A stretch of DNA of 29,157 nucleotides from the IMG/VR virus record IMGVR_UViG_3300010885_053937, positions 1-29,157 of that record; one strand, written 5' to 3'. The DNA is from a virus. The position numbers and the translations under genes are program-made. Below the pieces are notes generated by a model. The model saw nothing but the letters and a program-made list of their open reading frames with translations, was not told the DNA's origin and did not search any database. This document shows, in pieces, positions 12,901 to 19,129 of the stretch. The first letter of the stretch is position 1. The number at the start of each line of letters is the position of its first letter.

Positions 12901-15900
12901 TTCAACGTATGTTAAATGTGCTCTACTGTCTAAAAATTTATCTGTTACATTTATATCTCTTATTCCGTCTGAAATCGTTGTATCAAAAAACTTTACTTGC
13001 TCTGTAAATGGCAATTTAAAATAATCTTCAGTGGAAATTGATTTTGTTACCCCTGTTTCGTATTTAGTTTGAAATTTTTGGTTTTCTAAAGTTTCGGTTT
13101 CACCTTTTTCAGCAACTTTAGTGGCATCTCCACCACGTCCACCACGGTCATTTTTACCATTATCTGAACCGGCTATTACACTAATTATGGAACTACCATG
13201 CACTATAACATGTTTATCTGTTTGCTGTACAAAATAAGCATTATGTTCACCATCCGAAAGAAAACTTGGCTTAACCATCATTAATGGTTTTTTACTTGAA
13301 CCAAAAACAACAGTTACATCATTAAATGGAAATACTCCATTTGCCCCAATTAATGTTTGAATATTTTGGTGGTCAATGGTTCCTGATGCCTTTTTTAATA
13401 TTTTTTTGGCAATTTCTGAACCTTGTACAATTTCATTACATGAATATATTTGTTCTAGAAAAAAACTTGCTAGTTCTTTATGTTTTTCGTCAAGCAGTAG
13501 TATTGTTGCTGGTTTACCTTCTGAATCAGGGTGTGTATAATAAGTTCCGTTAGAATCAAGAAATTTTGCAGTTTCTGTTATCAAATCGTGCAGAAGTTTA
13601 TCATTTGCGTCACCGAGGGCTCGTAATTCTAACCAGTCTGGTGAATTAATTCTAGTTTGGAAATAATCTCTTAATTTCTTTACTCTTGTACTTTCTACCA
13701 ACTTAAAATCAGTTTGATTTTTTAAGCCGTGGAAAACTTTAAAATCAAATGCTAAATTTGCTTTTCCATATGTAGGCGTAGTGGCAGTTATAGGACTTTG
13801 TGAAATTGGACTTCTTTGTGAATCAGGTCTAGAGCCATTAAAAGCATCATCAAAAGCTTCTGCAAAATGTTGATTAATTACCCATTCCCTTTCAGCATCA
13901 TTTAATCCATGTAATAGTGGCGAATTTGCATCAACTACAAATACGGGTCCATGGTGCGAAATTTCTGCCCTAACAATTTTATTTTCTCTACGAAGTTGGT
14001 CTAAATATTCTGCTTCAGAAAACCCAAGTGCAGAAATATCGTCCAAGTCATAACCAGAAGCCCTCATTGCCTTGCCCTTACCTGTGCCTACGCTGTCTTT
14101 AAAGGCTAATACAGGAATTGAATTTACATTGTAAGAACGTTGTACGCCACGCACCCATATAGCAGCAGTAAGTTCTCTTTGTGTTTTTGAAGAAAGCAAA
14201 TCGCCTGTTCTGTATTTTTTCCAATAATGGTCTTTATCCTCAGAAAACGCCTTAAATTTTCCAAAATCTATTTCTGTATCAATTCCTACAACATTTCCCT
14301 TATCATCAAGGCCCCTGCATTGCAGCATTCTTCCCCTTGAATCAAAATTAGACAAATATTCATTTAATTTATCACGAACTCTCTTTTGTTCTGCAACATC
14401 TGCACCACCTCCAAAAAATGCTTCAGAGTTGAAACCATCCGGAGACGGAACTTTATCAGCGTCATCAAGCTTTTTAAAATGTTTACCTGCAACTTTTGCT
14501 GCTCTTTTAAAACTATCAACTACATCAATTTCTTGCCCAAACGGACTGTAAACTTTGAAATTTCCACCTTTTACGAAAATCTCGTAACCCTGTCTATCCC
14601 TGTACCTAGTGTTGGTAATTCTCTCAAAACCCTCCGTTGATAGATTTCTTCTAAATCCTTCGTATGAATTTCCGTGGTGATATGCAAACGGCTTAGAACT
14701 TGTTAACTCAAGGTTAACCATTCTATCTAATCTCAAAGAGTGATATGGGAAATTTGGACCCCTTTTATTGATTCTTGCTTCTTCACCGGGGCTGTTAATA
14801 AATCCTTCGTCTCCACGTTTAACGGCATTAAAAATATTGTACATAACGTCTCTTACCTTAGCCGAATTTGCACCGTATTTTGCTCTAAATAGTTCTTCTG
14901 AGGGTACACGGACAGATGGGTCCTGCATCATATTAATAACGTACTTATCAAATGCTACGTTCATTTCATCAATGCTTGTGAATAATTTTCTTACATCTGG
15001 TCTGCTCCAAGTCGTAATTTTGTTATTGTGAATAGCCATGTAATCAACCGCAGTAACCGTCATGGTTGTTCTTGTCTTGGATAATGGCTTTCCGTTGGCG
15101 TCTGCTATTTTGTTGGAAATTCTTAATTCATAAGGAACAAACATTCTATGCGTAATTGGAACATCTTTACCCTGTAGTCTGCTTAAAACTCCACCTCTCG
15201 TAATTTCTTTTTCAGCAGCCCAATAATCACTTACCATGATATTTGGTGTTGTAAATCCACTGTCATAGTAAGACCTAATTACGTCTCTAATTGCTTTGGC
15301 ATGATTAGCTGTTGTCTGGTCCATTCCTCCATCCCTAACAATAGCATCAAAAGCACCGTCACTTAAGTGAGTTAAATCAACCGCTTCATTTCCGTGTTCA
15401 TCTACACTTATTTCTACTTTTAAATTGTCTGGAAGGTTTTTGATGGTTTCAAAAGTCTTTTTGGACATGGAATCAGAAATTTCATTTAATTCCTTTTCCC
15501 CCTTCATAGTGACTCCACCGGCTACAGGATTAAACATGTATTCCTTGCCGTGTTTTTTGGCCTCAACTGCCATTCTTTCAGGAGATAGCCTGTAGATAGT
15601 ATTATTGTCTAAATTAATTGCCTCCCTGATTAATCTTTTGGCAAATTCATCCATTCCGGGGTGCTTCTGCCATTTTCCATCATCATAAACCTCTAATTGA
15701 ACTTTTGGTGTTCCATCTGGAGCAAATATTCCACTGCTTGTTACCCTTACACCTGCTTTATTTAATTCCAAATGTTTCTTTGCAAATAAATCATTTCTTG
15801 CACGTTCAAAATAATACCTGAGCGGTTTTTCCGAATCAGAAAGCATAATGTCTCTGAAATTTGAAAACATATACAAACCTTCCATGTGTTGGCCACATAT

Positions 15901-18141
15901 TTCTTCAAACATCCATCTTGCACCCGGATGCATTTGAGAATTAAAATCTTCTTCTTTAAAATCTGGGTCTAGTCTAGGGTCTGGGTAATTTTTATACAGG
16001 TTTTCCCTTAAATAATCCGTTTTATTTGGATAGTCTTTTCTTATTTCACCAAGCCATCCTTCAAAACTTTTAATAAGCTCTGGTTCTACATTTAAACTAT
16101 CTTTTTCAATAGACCATTTTTTATATTCAGGAGTAAATCCAGTATCTTTATTAAATGCTTCCTTTCCAGTTGCAGTTTTATACTGCCTCATGGCAGCTTT
16201 ACTTGAATAATACTCTGCACCACGTCTTTGTGCCCAAGCTTTAATCATTACTGCATCAGGTAAAATTCCACCGTCTTTTTTAGTTCCAAAGAAATCACTA
16301 TGATATGTTGATGTTTTTTGTTTTCCTTCTATTGCGTAAAGAGCAGCATGACTAAATATTTCGTGAGCAACATCTGCACCTCTTACAATGTCTGGAGTCA
16401 TTGTAATTATTGGAACTTTTTCTCCTTTTGCATTAGTAACTACATCAAAACTTGCTTTTCCTCCAATTTTTGCATTTTGATAACCATTTACTCCTTTATT
16501 TTGAAGTTGGTTTTGTAAATCTTTGTCTTCAAATGCTATGATTGCATTTCTTTGTTCGGTTGGGTCCAGAAGCCTAAATAATCCATCCCAAGAATTTCTG
16601 TTATTTGCCGAAGCTCTTTCATTTCCAAATTTGTCTTGTGCTTCAAGAATTGTTCTAATTTTTGCTGATGCAGTTGGATTATATTTTTCTATTTGTGGAA
16701 GAACGTTTCCGTCAAATTGGTCAATTAAAAGTCTGTGTGAAAATCCTCCATTAATTATGGACCATGAATGCCTAAATGCACCGGAATAACCAGACCACAC
16801 AAGACCCATGGCTGCACCGGATAATGCACCCTTATCCCTGTCATTTAAATATCCTAAAAATCCAAACTCAAGTGCACCTACGTATCCTTCTTTTAGTGCT
16901 GCTGTTGATAATTGTAATACTGGGTCTACGGTTACATTAAGAAACTTAGCAACCATTTTACCTGTGGGTGATAAATTTGGATTTTGGGCCAATCTTTCAA
17001 GTGTTGTTAATCCAATTTGCGACCTTGGGATTACTCCTTTTGCTGCATTTGCAAGCTCTTCACCGTAAGCACCCATTACTTCAGCATTTGTTCTAATTCC
17101 AAGAGAGCCAAGATAACCAACTGTTCTCTTAACGCCCCCGGCTGCTGCTGCTTCTCCTGTTACGCCAACGGCTGTTTCTGCTGCATTTCTTATTACTGCA
17201 TCGGTAACACCAAGACCACCGGCTGCCCTCTCAATATTAGCACCAATTAGACCTTGAACCATTGCCGCAGGATATTCCAATATTTTTCCGGCTGTTTTAA
17301 ATACACCGGCTGCTGCACCTTGGAATAATTTTCCAGAAGCGTTTTCAAATCTTGTTTTAGTTTTAGAGAAAAATGAACCAGCTTTTGATGCACCTTCTTC
17401 AATTGCCAATCCTGACGCAGATGCTGCAATTGCAGATTCTGCACCAGACGTCATTAACGCACGTCCAATAGCAGGAAGCTCAAGACCAATAAAACCCATA
17501 GCATGTGCTATTTTTGGGTTTATGTATCCTTTAATATTTTCTCTTTCTTGAGGACTTAAATTAATAAATCTATCTAATAAAACCTCCTGACCTTGTTCCA
17601 TTAAGTGCGTGTTATAATTTGTTTCTCTAGCGTCGTTCCATTGTGCAACTTCTGCTCTCCAATCACGAGATTTTCCTGTTACCAAAGAAGTAGCAGCAGC
17701 TCTTACGTGAAAAATTGGTGACGTTGGGTTTTCGGAAGATGTAAGAAGGTGTATCATGTCTCTATACATCCTTCCGACACCCTCAATGGTTGAACCTGCC
17801 CATACTAATGGATTTGGACTTTCTTTAATTCCCTGTGCAAGTGTTACAGGCAACATTGCCATGTCTTTTACGGCCTGACCAAACACTTCACCGTAATTTG
17901 TTACTCTGTCTGAGCTTTCCTGAACAATTTTTTTCCAAGTAGCTTCTGTATTTGGGTCATTTAAATCAAGTTTTTCACCGGGGTGAGCGGCAAAATAATC
18001 CATGTAGCTTTGTTGCTGTGGAGCTTCTGCGGCTAAATTAAGGTCTTGATATGTAGGATTAAGCGACCTGCCCATATCCGTTAATTGTTTAGCTCTTAAG
18101 GCTACTTCATTAACGTCTTGGTTTTGTTCAAAGTTTTCCAT
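895..18141 (-). CDS. Giant 5,748-aa polyvalent-type virion/ejection protein
   Basis: One uninterrupted frame of 17.2 kb (about 0.63 MDa). The ATG overlaps the upstream stop as TAATG. Landmarks by residue: polar N-terminus 1-200; Gly/Ala-rich hydrophobic stretches about 214-252, 268-334 and 418-455, as in DNA-ejection proteins; HEIFSH at 593-598 with Glu-Glu at 746-747; Ser/Pro/Thr linker about 1435-1455; Gly/Lys/Asp-rich linker (RGGRGGD) about 1655-1690; HEVQH at 2089-2093 (zincin HExxH) with TEIQAR at 2293-2298; a polyvalent-type domain about 4600-4765 with EETQSD at 4661-4666. These last features are typical of phage and plasmid polyvalent proteins carried into the recipient cell with DNA. 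The gene sits where T7-like phages encode the last internal core protein, directly before the holin. I infer a packaged, ejected multi-domain effector, possibly self-processing. No lytic transglycosylase, P-loop ATPase, methyltransferase or RNA polymerase motif was recognised. Most of the length is unassigned. Confidence 0.8.
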   Translation of the reverse strand: MENFEQNQDVNEVALRAKQLTDMGRSLNPTYQDLNLAAEAPQQQSYMDYFAAHPGEKLDLNDPNTEATWKKIVQESSDRVTNYGEVFGQAVKDMAMLPVTLAQGIKESPNPLVWAGSTIEGVGRMYRDMIHLLTSSENPTSPIFHVRAAATSLVTGKSRDWRAEVAQWNDARETNYNTHLMEQGQEVLLDRFINLSPQERENIKGYINPKIAHAMGFIGLELPAIGRALMTSGAESAIAASASGLAIEEGASKAGSFFSKTKTRFENASGKLFQGAAAGVFKTAGKILEYPAAMVQGLIGANIERAAGGLGVTDAVIRNAAETAVGVTGEAAAAGGVKRTVGYLGSLGIRTNAEVMGAYGEELANAAKGVIPRSQIGLTTLERLAQNPNLSPTGKMVAKFLNVTVDPVLQLSTAALKEGYVGALEFGFLGYLNDRDKGALSGAAMGLVWSGYSGAFRHSWSIINGGFSHRLLIDQFDGNVLPQIEKYNPTASAKIRTILEAQDKFGNERASANNRNSWDGLFRLLDPTEQRNAIIAFEDKDLQNQLQNKGVNGYQNAKIGGKASFDVVTNAKGEKVPIITMTPDIVRGADVAHEIFSHAALYAIEGKQKTSTYHSDFFGTKKDGGILPDAVMIKAWAQRRGAEYYSSKAAMRQYKTATGKEAFNKDTGFTPEYKKWSIEKDSLNVEPELIKSFEGWLGEIRKDYPNKTDYLRENLYKNYPDPRLDPDFKEEDFNSQMHPGARWMFEEICGQHMEGLYMFSNFRDIMLSDSEKPLRYYFERARNDLFAKKHLELNKAGVRVTSSGIFAPDGTPKVQLEVYDDGKWQKHPGMDEFAKRLIREAINLDNNTIYRLSPERMAVEAKKHGKEYMFNPVAGGVTMKGEKELNEISDSMSKKTFETIKNLPDNLKVEISVDEHGNEAVDLTHLSDGAFDAIVRDGGMDQTTANHAKAIRDVIRSYYDSGFTTPNIMVSDYWAAEKEITRGGVLSRLQGKDVPITHRMFVPYELRISNKIADANGKPLSKTRTTMTVTAVDYMAIHNNKITTWSRPDVRKLFTSIDEMNVAFDKYVINMMQDPSVRVPSEELFRAKYGANSAKVRDVMYNIFNAVKRGDEGFINSPGEEARINKRGPNFPYHSLRLDRMVNLELTSSKPFAYHHGNSYEGFRRNLSTEGFERITNTRYRDRQGYEIFVKGGNFKVYSPFGQEIDVVDSFKRAAKVAGKHFKKLDDADKVPSPDGFNSEAFFGGGADVAEQKRVRDKLNEYLSNFDSRGRMLQCRGLDDKGNVVGIDTEIDFGKFKAFSEDKDHYWKKYRTGDLLSSKTQRELTAAIWVRGVQRSYNVNSIPVLAFKDSVGTGKGKAMRASGYDLDDISALGFSEAEYLDQLRRENKIVRAEISHHGPVFVVDANSPLLHGLNDAEREWVINQHFAEAFDDAFNGSRPDSQRSPISQSPITATTPTYGKANLAFDFKVFHGLKNQTDFKLVESTRVKKLRDYFQTRINSPDWLELRALGDANDKLLHDLITETAKFLDSNGTYYTHPDSEGKPATILLLDEKHKELASFFLEQIYSCNEIVQGSEIAKKILKKASGTIDHQNIQTLIGANGVFPFNDVTVVFGSSKKPLMMVKPSFLSDGEHNAYFVQQTDKHVIVHGSSIISVIAGSDNGKNDRGGRGGDATKVAEKGETETLENQKFQTKYETGVTKSISTEDYFKLPFTEQVKFFDTTISDGIRDINVTDKFLDSRAHLTYVEILLNHYSPELDLSKDASFMAIRDAAKLDGSSVQTQIKYLRTIERVAIKQRNSQAYRAAIASINLLESNLILYGVNDIPPLAKKLNITNFADVNNRFQKSQFNNSFFNLVGIGSKKEPAKIYDLINSANENPNFKHDPEALKELSKYANKATPYGELGTQSAMQSVVGFERPINESEESFVKRMEATGLVRVVGNGQNNTKYVLFELPDNNATFTSKNQGRLELTPFIKLDEPQKAFDDYMNQYGNKPSSGKYVGPKDVTLGDIFDHEELYKHFPEMKDIPVKFVDRLGASAVQSYDGVSWEPMYHIEFGIRNLINSGELAYPSYLYRNEFIKQNPATSMMLHEVQHILQYKFDHQKNYTFNGPKERAMLRKNFLRYLGAKDADLDLKKIESDYDPHQVIQGFIQEINNSPVYKNLNAHVKPLFKTYIGRLSGALCELADAGLVSPDLANKSLELINKVDTINSPTDANLVYESFENLLMSTQGDPEVQLRLLPMHDDFHAAGHALELHSALDPQNFGIDQPNVYKIVSLRRAVDAFAKANYFTSPTEIQARVTEKRRTLNRKQLFEQPRQDVPEEGSTLELVKRISNSSNIIQVENFNGSQLFSVGDLKGGEDASDVTKKLGKLSLVSYIALKGSSEFQKLGRFLITQNGWEVDKDGKLVLTKKTYTVRGDFDKFYQTQKEAEKAGIYDETHDTGSPVGFSYAFGQYGVIRGSTEGLQATYTIDDILALSNATIEAEHGLSVGNSVVDNVLNDRFPPMIKGTNIIETLNKSGFSHTPEAFQLSGVEQISMAIGDGYVTKADLANLIMYYHNSLDISNVSGGEMGTLPSRKALDISDFEKYPRERIIAAAKDTVFPQVTGRLGLEQFYRTYTTSIDFGVYSLNGKDLKFEFIKPDWVPDDVYEKIINKHLNSESYKNLQKRYLDNDNNGSISSLAHKLNERIQRKLLLIEPVVQEMLKDVKKQREANAMSDDAYNAFIVGLFDKMVTDALVIQPNQFLQSGGKPKGPFFGNFNTGREGNTVPSSLTTNVIKRRGLTNTIQGVGGTYEGLTVKGSEYGAFGFHTPVPMIGAAWFGTPFDFNEVASINTSWFGTRIHPQGDVVPFGPSAESVGPQFSQSGGKLGSRFNYYFRNLDSVNSSLAKYETLHECAMNLFSGYQDKIGEAMMHIEDLEGYVRLHETDPQKYMAKFNLTPEEASVRLQKQREQIESLKRSVVNDNYEQQMAGILKNLFALGNQRFLHDVVRDNSPSSGVYLRKNVVGGSRQEHIAFAPQYGVQTYQIGGKTIFDLDHIFCSLEDKDSLEIRSGFGSGIPLSIRKKQADASLLFDGQLRLMMFANHDYWESDGNTNDKRLASVTPTERHLPLFNLLTQISSDNGASSRFDLPKNMTIASGKSIVEIGLLGHAVRLGRNKGIQYSKLITDMVTNKSLDAMQDKTGYLNNTANWSGLGTNFNGVEFLGGEMSQNLNLSVQHQSLGVASSVVLRHLLVRNSVFTDKTNVVYGTLPGIDTAAYRQAEIAGLAGEFSVPFSQLSPDNLALINDFINQLPQKTKAFIVSELSSTNNSLNVLTSLGVINSLKLIKKQQENPAAFKGTVRHPIHPDYNIPNGLSLQDAVDYSVSNSLHTKVATIKEGERANLGVVEHKEIHTIMAQLVDSPEFWHGYFAAHEAHNEIMVPNMETPYSFLDRRHKQSIIGRTRHSIYSNHDFRIEDNAADLASRRGTYLNDVINNGPFLRFSTTLEHDRYTNEIHGFSQSSTIDLNSMHLGNLPSEGVPLRKAFSNEDPTSSLPAASDSVLHGGVESTDPITLNEYFYNASKINRSTEIPGNIDYSENITISDGSSKMGMTEDNGELLHTSASGSDRVKVRLPIVKTNIGKSLRDDIIRHQLALSARQYGATEISSIAARYPISVSVPTLFPGLTEVGKIDYLRNNHVATALIGMTTQTSDIVGRNDLPRSGLSWTRLEDGRLMINYTPTIDLNQLFKMINREQQMGIPFKTGLGFDTASGTLIPQSSARMLWMSKRLSLMTNRTGHPDTARLLNGSIHFDQQITNQQAKAFRALSGNVPEGDPLSAQIKYHTDEGVAEIGPGRDDLAALLNPDEPVMFGLTPESMTDFTDKDAYRPYHHQFLMDAMSQHNNHTFSYFTHVLPKDCTKEDVNAVIIALHSIAHELNPADQTGDEMGFNSTIHSIGFNRFTHQESSNFRSMYKTNIAAWKKRELPRESKPSMGLNPELENTDNSGKTIAYNQAVLRKLASTNPDFAAHVDEMSSRAVLEPRGYSVPSAERKLKLNGDRSEAIKLMFPGRNDLLKYAWDAGKTLNLDVFEKSDKSGFIVSHDSITGMNADGTPEMGRKAKTFKTRAEADTYSTSVQNQGGIAGIPNVLFGDNGYRVEKLSLPEAKGESAVNVDITPVVSLVPDTEGNARTTISKTLYKVGNLDGIYPKKQAVELAKMLKAQDVITAKAPEVKRSIMLSTDGLESAAELERLVRARSSFGITGSPFSFSSTLMKAITLGALSRDKSVEAYTGNDWFRILKANGVSKGEMRATGVASMLHNLKDHKLSRNEFAQFAAAMYPTFYQTIDRGDIRQTNTEARIPRRITDPQAAINRVVSEHSQAIGEIESSLISKIDAEQNPLAKQVYSTILDNIRNTMITSLGQIYGFEKTAKLFENKNEPVGKIIAGLKWDPNGESGIPDITAGAFWLFRNNLSKSYSDVTLSNLANSIGIDLKEFELTTDNFNHTRTDNAIEPVIGQDGHTLPIPPSREAGEAQLVGAYGYGVTNTTVFRGYSSGYGDPNVVILHGGFQDSVEIQKIDNFVKNLKAKLKETTDPVEKDKLNKMIESANNVKSVKKSFNAKDRLRDITSNHQHFRWMRSGIWEIGHLRFTSGVSTLVSSIGDGPLALSDAFSKSLAEQEIVPTLILEETQSDKYQKMEFGKIETSQVLPSTQEEAVQFQRLPEFSRLTTAIEAAKNKRQDLIRETRVLNKPGMWNDAILGASIMKARMQQAHVATKYALLKSYENITSGETWKMNTATAPKELLQGLLVKTGRKVKIPKEVQDRFGLPAEIEDFYINDNHLYANWLYKELSEGYLSDDTGTYFGSNPQKNLVKQLFGEKIPYIDIPLDSDDYYGGTRSFRSDSQGLLTLKFLKTASMFDENLAATMPRIISDVETKESLFGVNYDFDALGKRAIQILETKLLSMDRGEAGAVHPKGRAFLGRVIADLKAMAEMDGRKMIMPEKRIEKISEQSDGWVGGEQRYDNASNLAELATMEGLTKPRMFVLSDITECFDRSITSRTWDDLYSNPDKFSGMVKKLMENKKISHGIGDATYPTSAKATVRLSYIEALKLQMEINAANHNMSLDEYLASSKHELMDSYKAAMGLNGPDAMIPAWNKILGKAATGDHILFSALTAPTDMNDASESGTRIAPPAAKLSSRTVIGRYLEVTFPSIINAYKSKKFIEEQNLNVQKLEDIKKEMKVDIITEQAQKNKTMPDVLPLGEEGAYRGVQSAFSIMKAIQERQEAVSYIDGRYHINRYGNNGNIKIMYNLGNGRGGFIQDAGVNDLAAIYTLNESQKIGANHDFLGRIMRGELKDSDIRPDGLFVHGGQMGSLKTHVDLAINEIANQLLVFDKDHEAKMKECAFEMVKRAVMRSKNDPNMDTAIVDAFGQSDLARVQKVHKGSTSLIVAVPYGRFNGYSSNYGLPSWAADIVLSGQSEAARTKVKHDLYTRPVVEHKNGVFNILDPKTGKLLVGDLTDPRMVKERVAQLSKYEGSVPVVSSWLGTYKRAGMYFMNSHLWNNTDVSTGRTTGMTSALDNLGTQILSGEPGVDPISNTYNSMMRNIGHTPLTADLYRKTEGIIERHPNINTKESQAVQVANVPTHDQGANRHSGFYGPAVNGTSQNIPEIRQDLPAALYAMGVRKTSSAKEIAAAIAQTTGFVAPAFIVRPRFPTEAHTFEMRKMVVEGIPLMSVGDFKNPNIKAKRAVGDYKWLTRYKPIPLKRNQDDDETTIR
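3850..4335 (-). other. Large-polyvalent-protein-type domain (EETQSD) inside the giant protein
   Basis: Residues about 4600-4765 of the giant protein. Order of landmarks: N-H-Q-H-F-R-W-M (from about 4604), G-H-L-R-F about 12 residues later, L-I-L-E-E-T-Q-S-D-K-Y-Q (EETQSD at 4661-4666), then G-M-W-N-D-A-I-L-G-A-S-I-M-K-A (about 4726-4740). This matches the pattern of a widespread domain of phage/plasmid polyvalent proteins: H-F-x(n)-aHvRf, then flEEiQSDwhQ, then W-x-x-alKrai. The biochemical role of that domain is not established to my knowledge. I do not assign a numbered family. Confidence 0.65.
11248..11877 (-). other. Zincin metallopeptidase-like domain 2 (HExxH plus EIQAR) inside the giant protein
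   Basis: Residues about 2089-2298 of the giant protein. The segment L-H-E-V-Q-H-I-L-Q is a canonical zincin HExxH in a hydrophobic helix context. About 200 residues later comes Y-F-T-S-P-T-E-I-Q-A-R-V-T-E-K-R-R, which matches the GEvEAR-type signature that follows HEIQHAIQ in polyvalent-protein zincins; Glu2294 is the likely third zinc ligand. The spacing is longer than I would expect for the compact family, suggesting an insertion between the two motifs. Family-level recognition is good; catalytic activity is inferred. Confidence 0.65.
15901..16365 (-). other. Candidate metallopeptidase-like domain 1 (HExxxH) inside the giant protein
   Basis: Residues about 593-747 of the giant protein. The segment contains V-A-H-E-I-F-S-H-A-A-L-Y, an H-E-x-x-x-H spacing, and about 150 residues later W-M-F-E-E-I-C-G-Q-H, whose glutamates could supply a third metal ligand. 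HExxxH is one residue longer than the classical zincin HExxH; it is known from dipeptidyl peptidase III (HELLGH), and similar HExxGH signatures occur in phage polyvalent proteins. This is a motif-level call; no fold could be tested. Confidence 0.4.
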
Positions 18142-19127
18142 TAATTTCTAATTTTTTTGGCTCCGGGTGGTGCCTTTTGTCCTGAAGTACCAGAACCCTT
18201 TGGCTGTAGCAACATCATTCCGTTATCTTGTGCTACAGTATCAATTTTGGTTCTAGCCATTTCTAGTGCCATATCAAGTTTAGCCAATTCATTGCCACCC
18301 AAATGAGTAAATGTATAACCAGCTCTTCTTGGAAGTATTTGCTCGGCTCTACCTGTGTCCATGTCTGAACTACCAGAGCCGGACATTTTAGCACCGTTTA
18401 GAATAAATTGAAATGTTTGTACCATTTGATTTTCTAATGCTTCTGCTTCTGCTGAATCTTTACTTGGGTCCATAGGTCCAAGGTACGTATTTCTTTTGTA
18501 TATTGCCCTGAGTCGTTCTGCCTGTTCTGTAAATTGTTGATATTTTTGAACAATAAGTCTGAAATTTGTTGCTTCAGCTTCTCCGCCCTTAAATGGAACT
18601 GTTTTAACACCAAATGTCTTTGCTAGCGTATAATTGTCTATGCTTTTAACCGTACCATCTTCCATTGGAACGCTTGAAAAACCAGCAGGAACAACATGAA
18701 ATCTATTTTTAATTACTGCACCGGTTTTTTCATCGTAACCTTGTGTGTATTCAAATGGTTGTTCCATGCCAAATACATCAATTCCTTTTTTTGAGCTAGA
18801 AAGCACAAGACCTGCATTAACATCACCAATTTTGTTAACATAAAAGTCCATGTCTGGACCTATTAAACTATTTCTACCCTGTGCCGGTGTTTGTGGTCTT
18901 TGTTGTGATGCATATCTACTTGCATTTAATGGAGTGGAAAATGCAGATTCATAACCAGCAAAAGGATTCAGTGCAGTCGCAGTTCTTGGTTGTGCATATC
19001 TTTGTTGCGAATAATCAATAACATTCTGGTTGTATGAATCATTTTCAGAAGATTGTGCCATTACATCACTCGGGTTGATGTTTGGTTCGTAATTGTAATT
19101 ATTTGGAGGTGTGTAATCGTCTTCCAT
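18141..19127 (-). CDS. Unknown virion-associated protein, 328 aa (core/ejection block)
   Basis: Not recognised as a named family. The first 80 residues are Asn/Gln/Tyr/Pro-rich and probably disordered. The middle (about 90-180) looks beta-rich, with repeated short strands. Residues about 190-300 are helical with charged heptad-like stretches (FTEQAERLRAIYKRN) and contain the motif K-M-S-G-S-G-S-S-D-M-D at about 248-258, a Gly/Ser/acid pattern reminiscent of small phage minor-virion proteins. The C-terminus is basic and Gly/Pro-rich (GQKAPPGAKKIRN). Its stop overlaps the giant gene's ATG as TAATG, so the two are probably translated in a coupled way. A partner or chaperone of the giant protein inside the capsid is plausible by position only. 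The start at 19127 follows the previous stop by two bases, without a Shine-Dalgarno. Confidence 0.65.
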   Translation of the reverse strand: MEDDYTPPNNYNYEPNINPSDVMAQSSENDSYNQNVIDYSQQRYAQPRTATALNPFAGYESAFSTPLNASRYASQQRPQTPAQGRNSLIGPDMDFYVNKIGDVNAGLVLSSSKKGIDVFGMEQPFEYTQGYDEKTGAVIKNRFHVVPAGFSSVPMEDGTVKSIDNYTLAKTFGVKTVPFKGGEAEATNFRLIVQKYQQFTEQAERLRAIYKRNTYLGPMDPSKDSAEAEALENQMVQTFQFILNGAKMSGSGSSDMDTGRAEQILPRRAGYTFTHLGGNELAKLDMALEMARTKIDTVAQDNGMMLLQPKGSGTSGQKAPPGAKKIRN

Positions 19128-19129
19128 TA

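Noticed and set aside
14050-14110. G-T-G-K-G-K in the giant protein, resembling a P-loop
   Set aside because: The Walker A pattern needs GxxxxGK followed by Ser/Thr; here K is followed by G, and no Walker B or helicase motifs accompany it.
895-18141. N4-type virion RNA polymerase as identity of the giant protein
   Set aside because: I looked for T7-like polymerase motifs (the K-R-x-x-M-x-x-x-Y-G region and catalytic Asp contexts) and found none; the size and zincin/EETQSD motifs fit a polyvalent protein better.
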